Below are positions 63,234 to 64,000 of a stretch of DNA of 64,000 bases, piece after piece; position 1 is the first letter of the stretch; the number at the start of each line of letters is the position of its first letter. Location: NCBI RefSeq assembly GCF_041154505.1, contig NZ_AP028672.1:1625001-1689000 (forward strand), given 5' to 3'. Both the position numbers and the translations under genes were made by a program. Origin of the DNA: Acidovorax sp. A79 (lineage in GTDB: Bacteria > Pseudomonadota > Gammaproteobacteria > Burkholderiales > Burkholderiaceae_C). The notes beneath the pieces were generated by a model that ran no database searches, was not told the DNA's origin, and saw only the letters and a list, made by a program, of their open reading frames with translations.

Positions 63234-63878
63234 TCACAGCGATGCCAGCGGCGGCGACCGCTGCGGCCGGCCCGCGCGCAGCGCCTGTCGCCGCAGGTAC
63301 CACTCGGCGCCCAGCAGGTTGGGCACCCAGCACAGCCAGGCGATGAAGGGGTAGGACACCTGCTCATCCACCCCCAGGGCCATGCTGCCCCCCAGGTAGA
63401 CGCGCAGCGTGATGGCTGCCGCCGTGAGCGCATAGCTGCGCACCATCCAGCGCCGGTGCTCGGCAAAACGGCGCTGCAGCGCGCGCAGCAGGCCCATGCC
63501 GGTCGCCACGATCCAGGCCACGCCCAGCGCCAGGAAACCCAGGACGGCCACGGGACCCGTCATCGCATCCAGTGCCAGGGGCAGCGACGAGAGCCAGCCC
63601 ACCGCAATCGCCGCCACATACCCGCGCCCCACCCAGCGGTGCAGGGCCGGAAACCGGGTGCGCCATGCCGCCATCAATTGCAGCGGGCCCAGCATCAGTG
63701 CCAGCGATGCGCTGACCGCGTGCACCACGAAAGCCCGGGGCGCCGACTGCAGGCTGGGCAGGTCCATCGGGAAGGGCATGCCGGGCAGCGCATAGCGCAA
63801 CGAGACAATGCCGACGGCCAGGGCCGACAGCGCGAGCAAACCCCAAGCCAGGGCGGGGGCGAGAGTACGTGGAGACAT
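63234..63878 (-). CDS. DUF2306-family membrane protein
   Basis: A 214-residue protein with about six membrane helices, including WGLLALSALAVGIVSL, FVVHAVSASLALMLGPLQLM, LHRWVGRGYVAAIAVGWLSSLPLAL and VAVLGFLALGVAWIVATGMGLL. The pattern H...GP.QL followed by LHRWVGRGY, and HRRWMVRSYALT later, is that of DUF2306. The histidines could bind heme, but the function is not established. Confidence 0.82.
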   Translation of the reverse strand: MSPRTLAPALAWGLLALSALAVGIVSLRYALPGMPFPMDLPSLQSAPRAFVVHAVSASLALMLGPLQLMAAWRTRFPALHRWVGRGYVAAIAVGWLSSLPLALDAMTGPVAVLGFLALGVAWIVATGMGLLRALQRRFAEHRRWMVRSYALTAAAITLRVYLGGSMALGVDEQVSYPFIAWLCWVPNLLGAEWYLRRQALRAGRPQRSPPLASL

Positions 63879-63933
63879 GGCAACTTTCTGTGAAATGGAA
63901 GTCCATCCACTCTAGAAATTGCGTCTGAGCCCC

Positions 63934-63967
63934 GTGTTAGCAGCGCCTTAGGCGGGTGTTAGCAGCG
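63934..63967. promoter_or_regulatory. Direct repeat GTGTTAGCAGCG spaced 22 bases
   Basis: Two identical 12-base copies (63934-63945 and 63956-63967) lie upstream of the DUF2306 gene. Their 22-base spacing places them on the same face of the helix, about two turns apart, which fits a regulator binding site. Confidence 0.4.
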
Positions 63968-64000
63968 GCGCGGGCGCGGGCGCGGGCTGGAGTGGGGGCA

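Overview
This is a GC-rich chromosomal segment of a betaproteobacterium, most likely a member of the Comamonadaceae (Acidovorax-like). That placement rests on protein similarities recognised by eye, the tightly packed operons, and scattered short palindromic repeats with an AGCGCTT...AAGCGC...AGCTATCAA core, which I associate with this family. I see no rRNA, tRNA, CRISPR array, insertion sequence, prophage or replication origin.

Layout. Positions 1-6460: a LysR regulator, a selenium-modification pair (selD, selU), serS, a threonine/serine dehydratase and a CBS-domain protein. 6598-9846: ispH-fkpB, then radC and a Smr-domain gene on the other strand. 9977-13745: an OmpR-type two-component system in one operon with a three-repeat PepSY protein, and a second three-repeat PepSY protein divergent from it. 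13887-24829: a lipoprotein nucleotidase, small zinc and RidA proteins, an M48 protease with LemA, a truncated hemoglobin, a large FtsX-type permease and a membrane-bound C13 (legumain-like) protease. 24928-40785: a leftward formate-oxidation cluster encoding an NAD-linked formate dehydrogenase (FdsG-FdsB fusion plus FdsA) and a membrane, quinone-linked formate dehydrogenase (alpha, beta, cytochrome b gamma). With them are FdhD, a TorD-type chaperone, a polyferredoxin, DUF3305 and DUF3306 proteins and small Tat or lipoprotein accessories. The catalytic metal ligand is cysteine in both alpha subunits, so the local selD probably serves selU and not a selenocysteine formate dehydrogenase.

40947-55408 is the most unusual part. 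A LysR regulator is divergent from a twelve-gene operon: PdxA2-like dehydrogenase, rhamnonate-dehydratase-like enolase-superfamily enzyme, DHDPS-family aldolase, SMP-30 lactonase, cytoplasmic YncE-type propeller, cytochrome b561, CUT1 ABC importer (ATPase, binding protein, two permeases), a chemoreceptor with a C-terminal cytoplasmic Cache domain, and a second paralogous binding protein. Together they look like uptake, sensing and oxidative breakdown of a sugar or sugar acid, with an uncharacterised propeller/b561 module inside. The island is flanked by fds on one side and by a LysR gene and apbC on the other.

55585-63878: LysR, apbC, a membrane Mrr-like nuclease, a patatin phospholipase, a membrane-anchored propeller, metG and a DUF2306 membrane protein. 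Copies of the palindromic repeat lie in frame inside fdsA, the fdsGB fusion and metG, adding linker peptides to essential or central enzymes.
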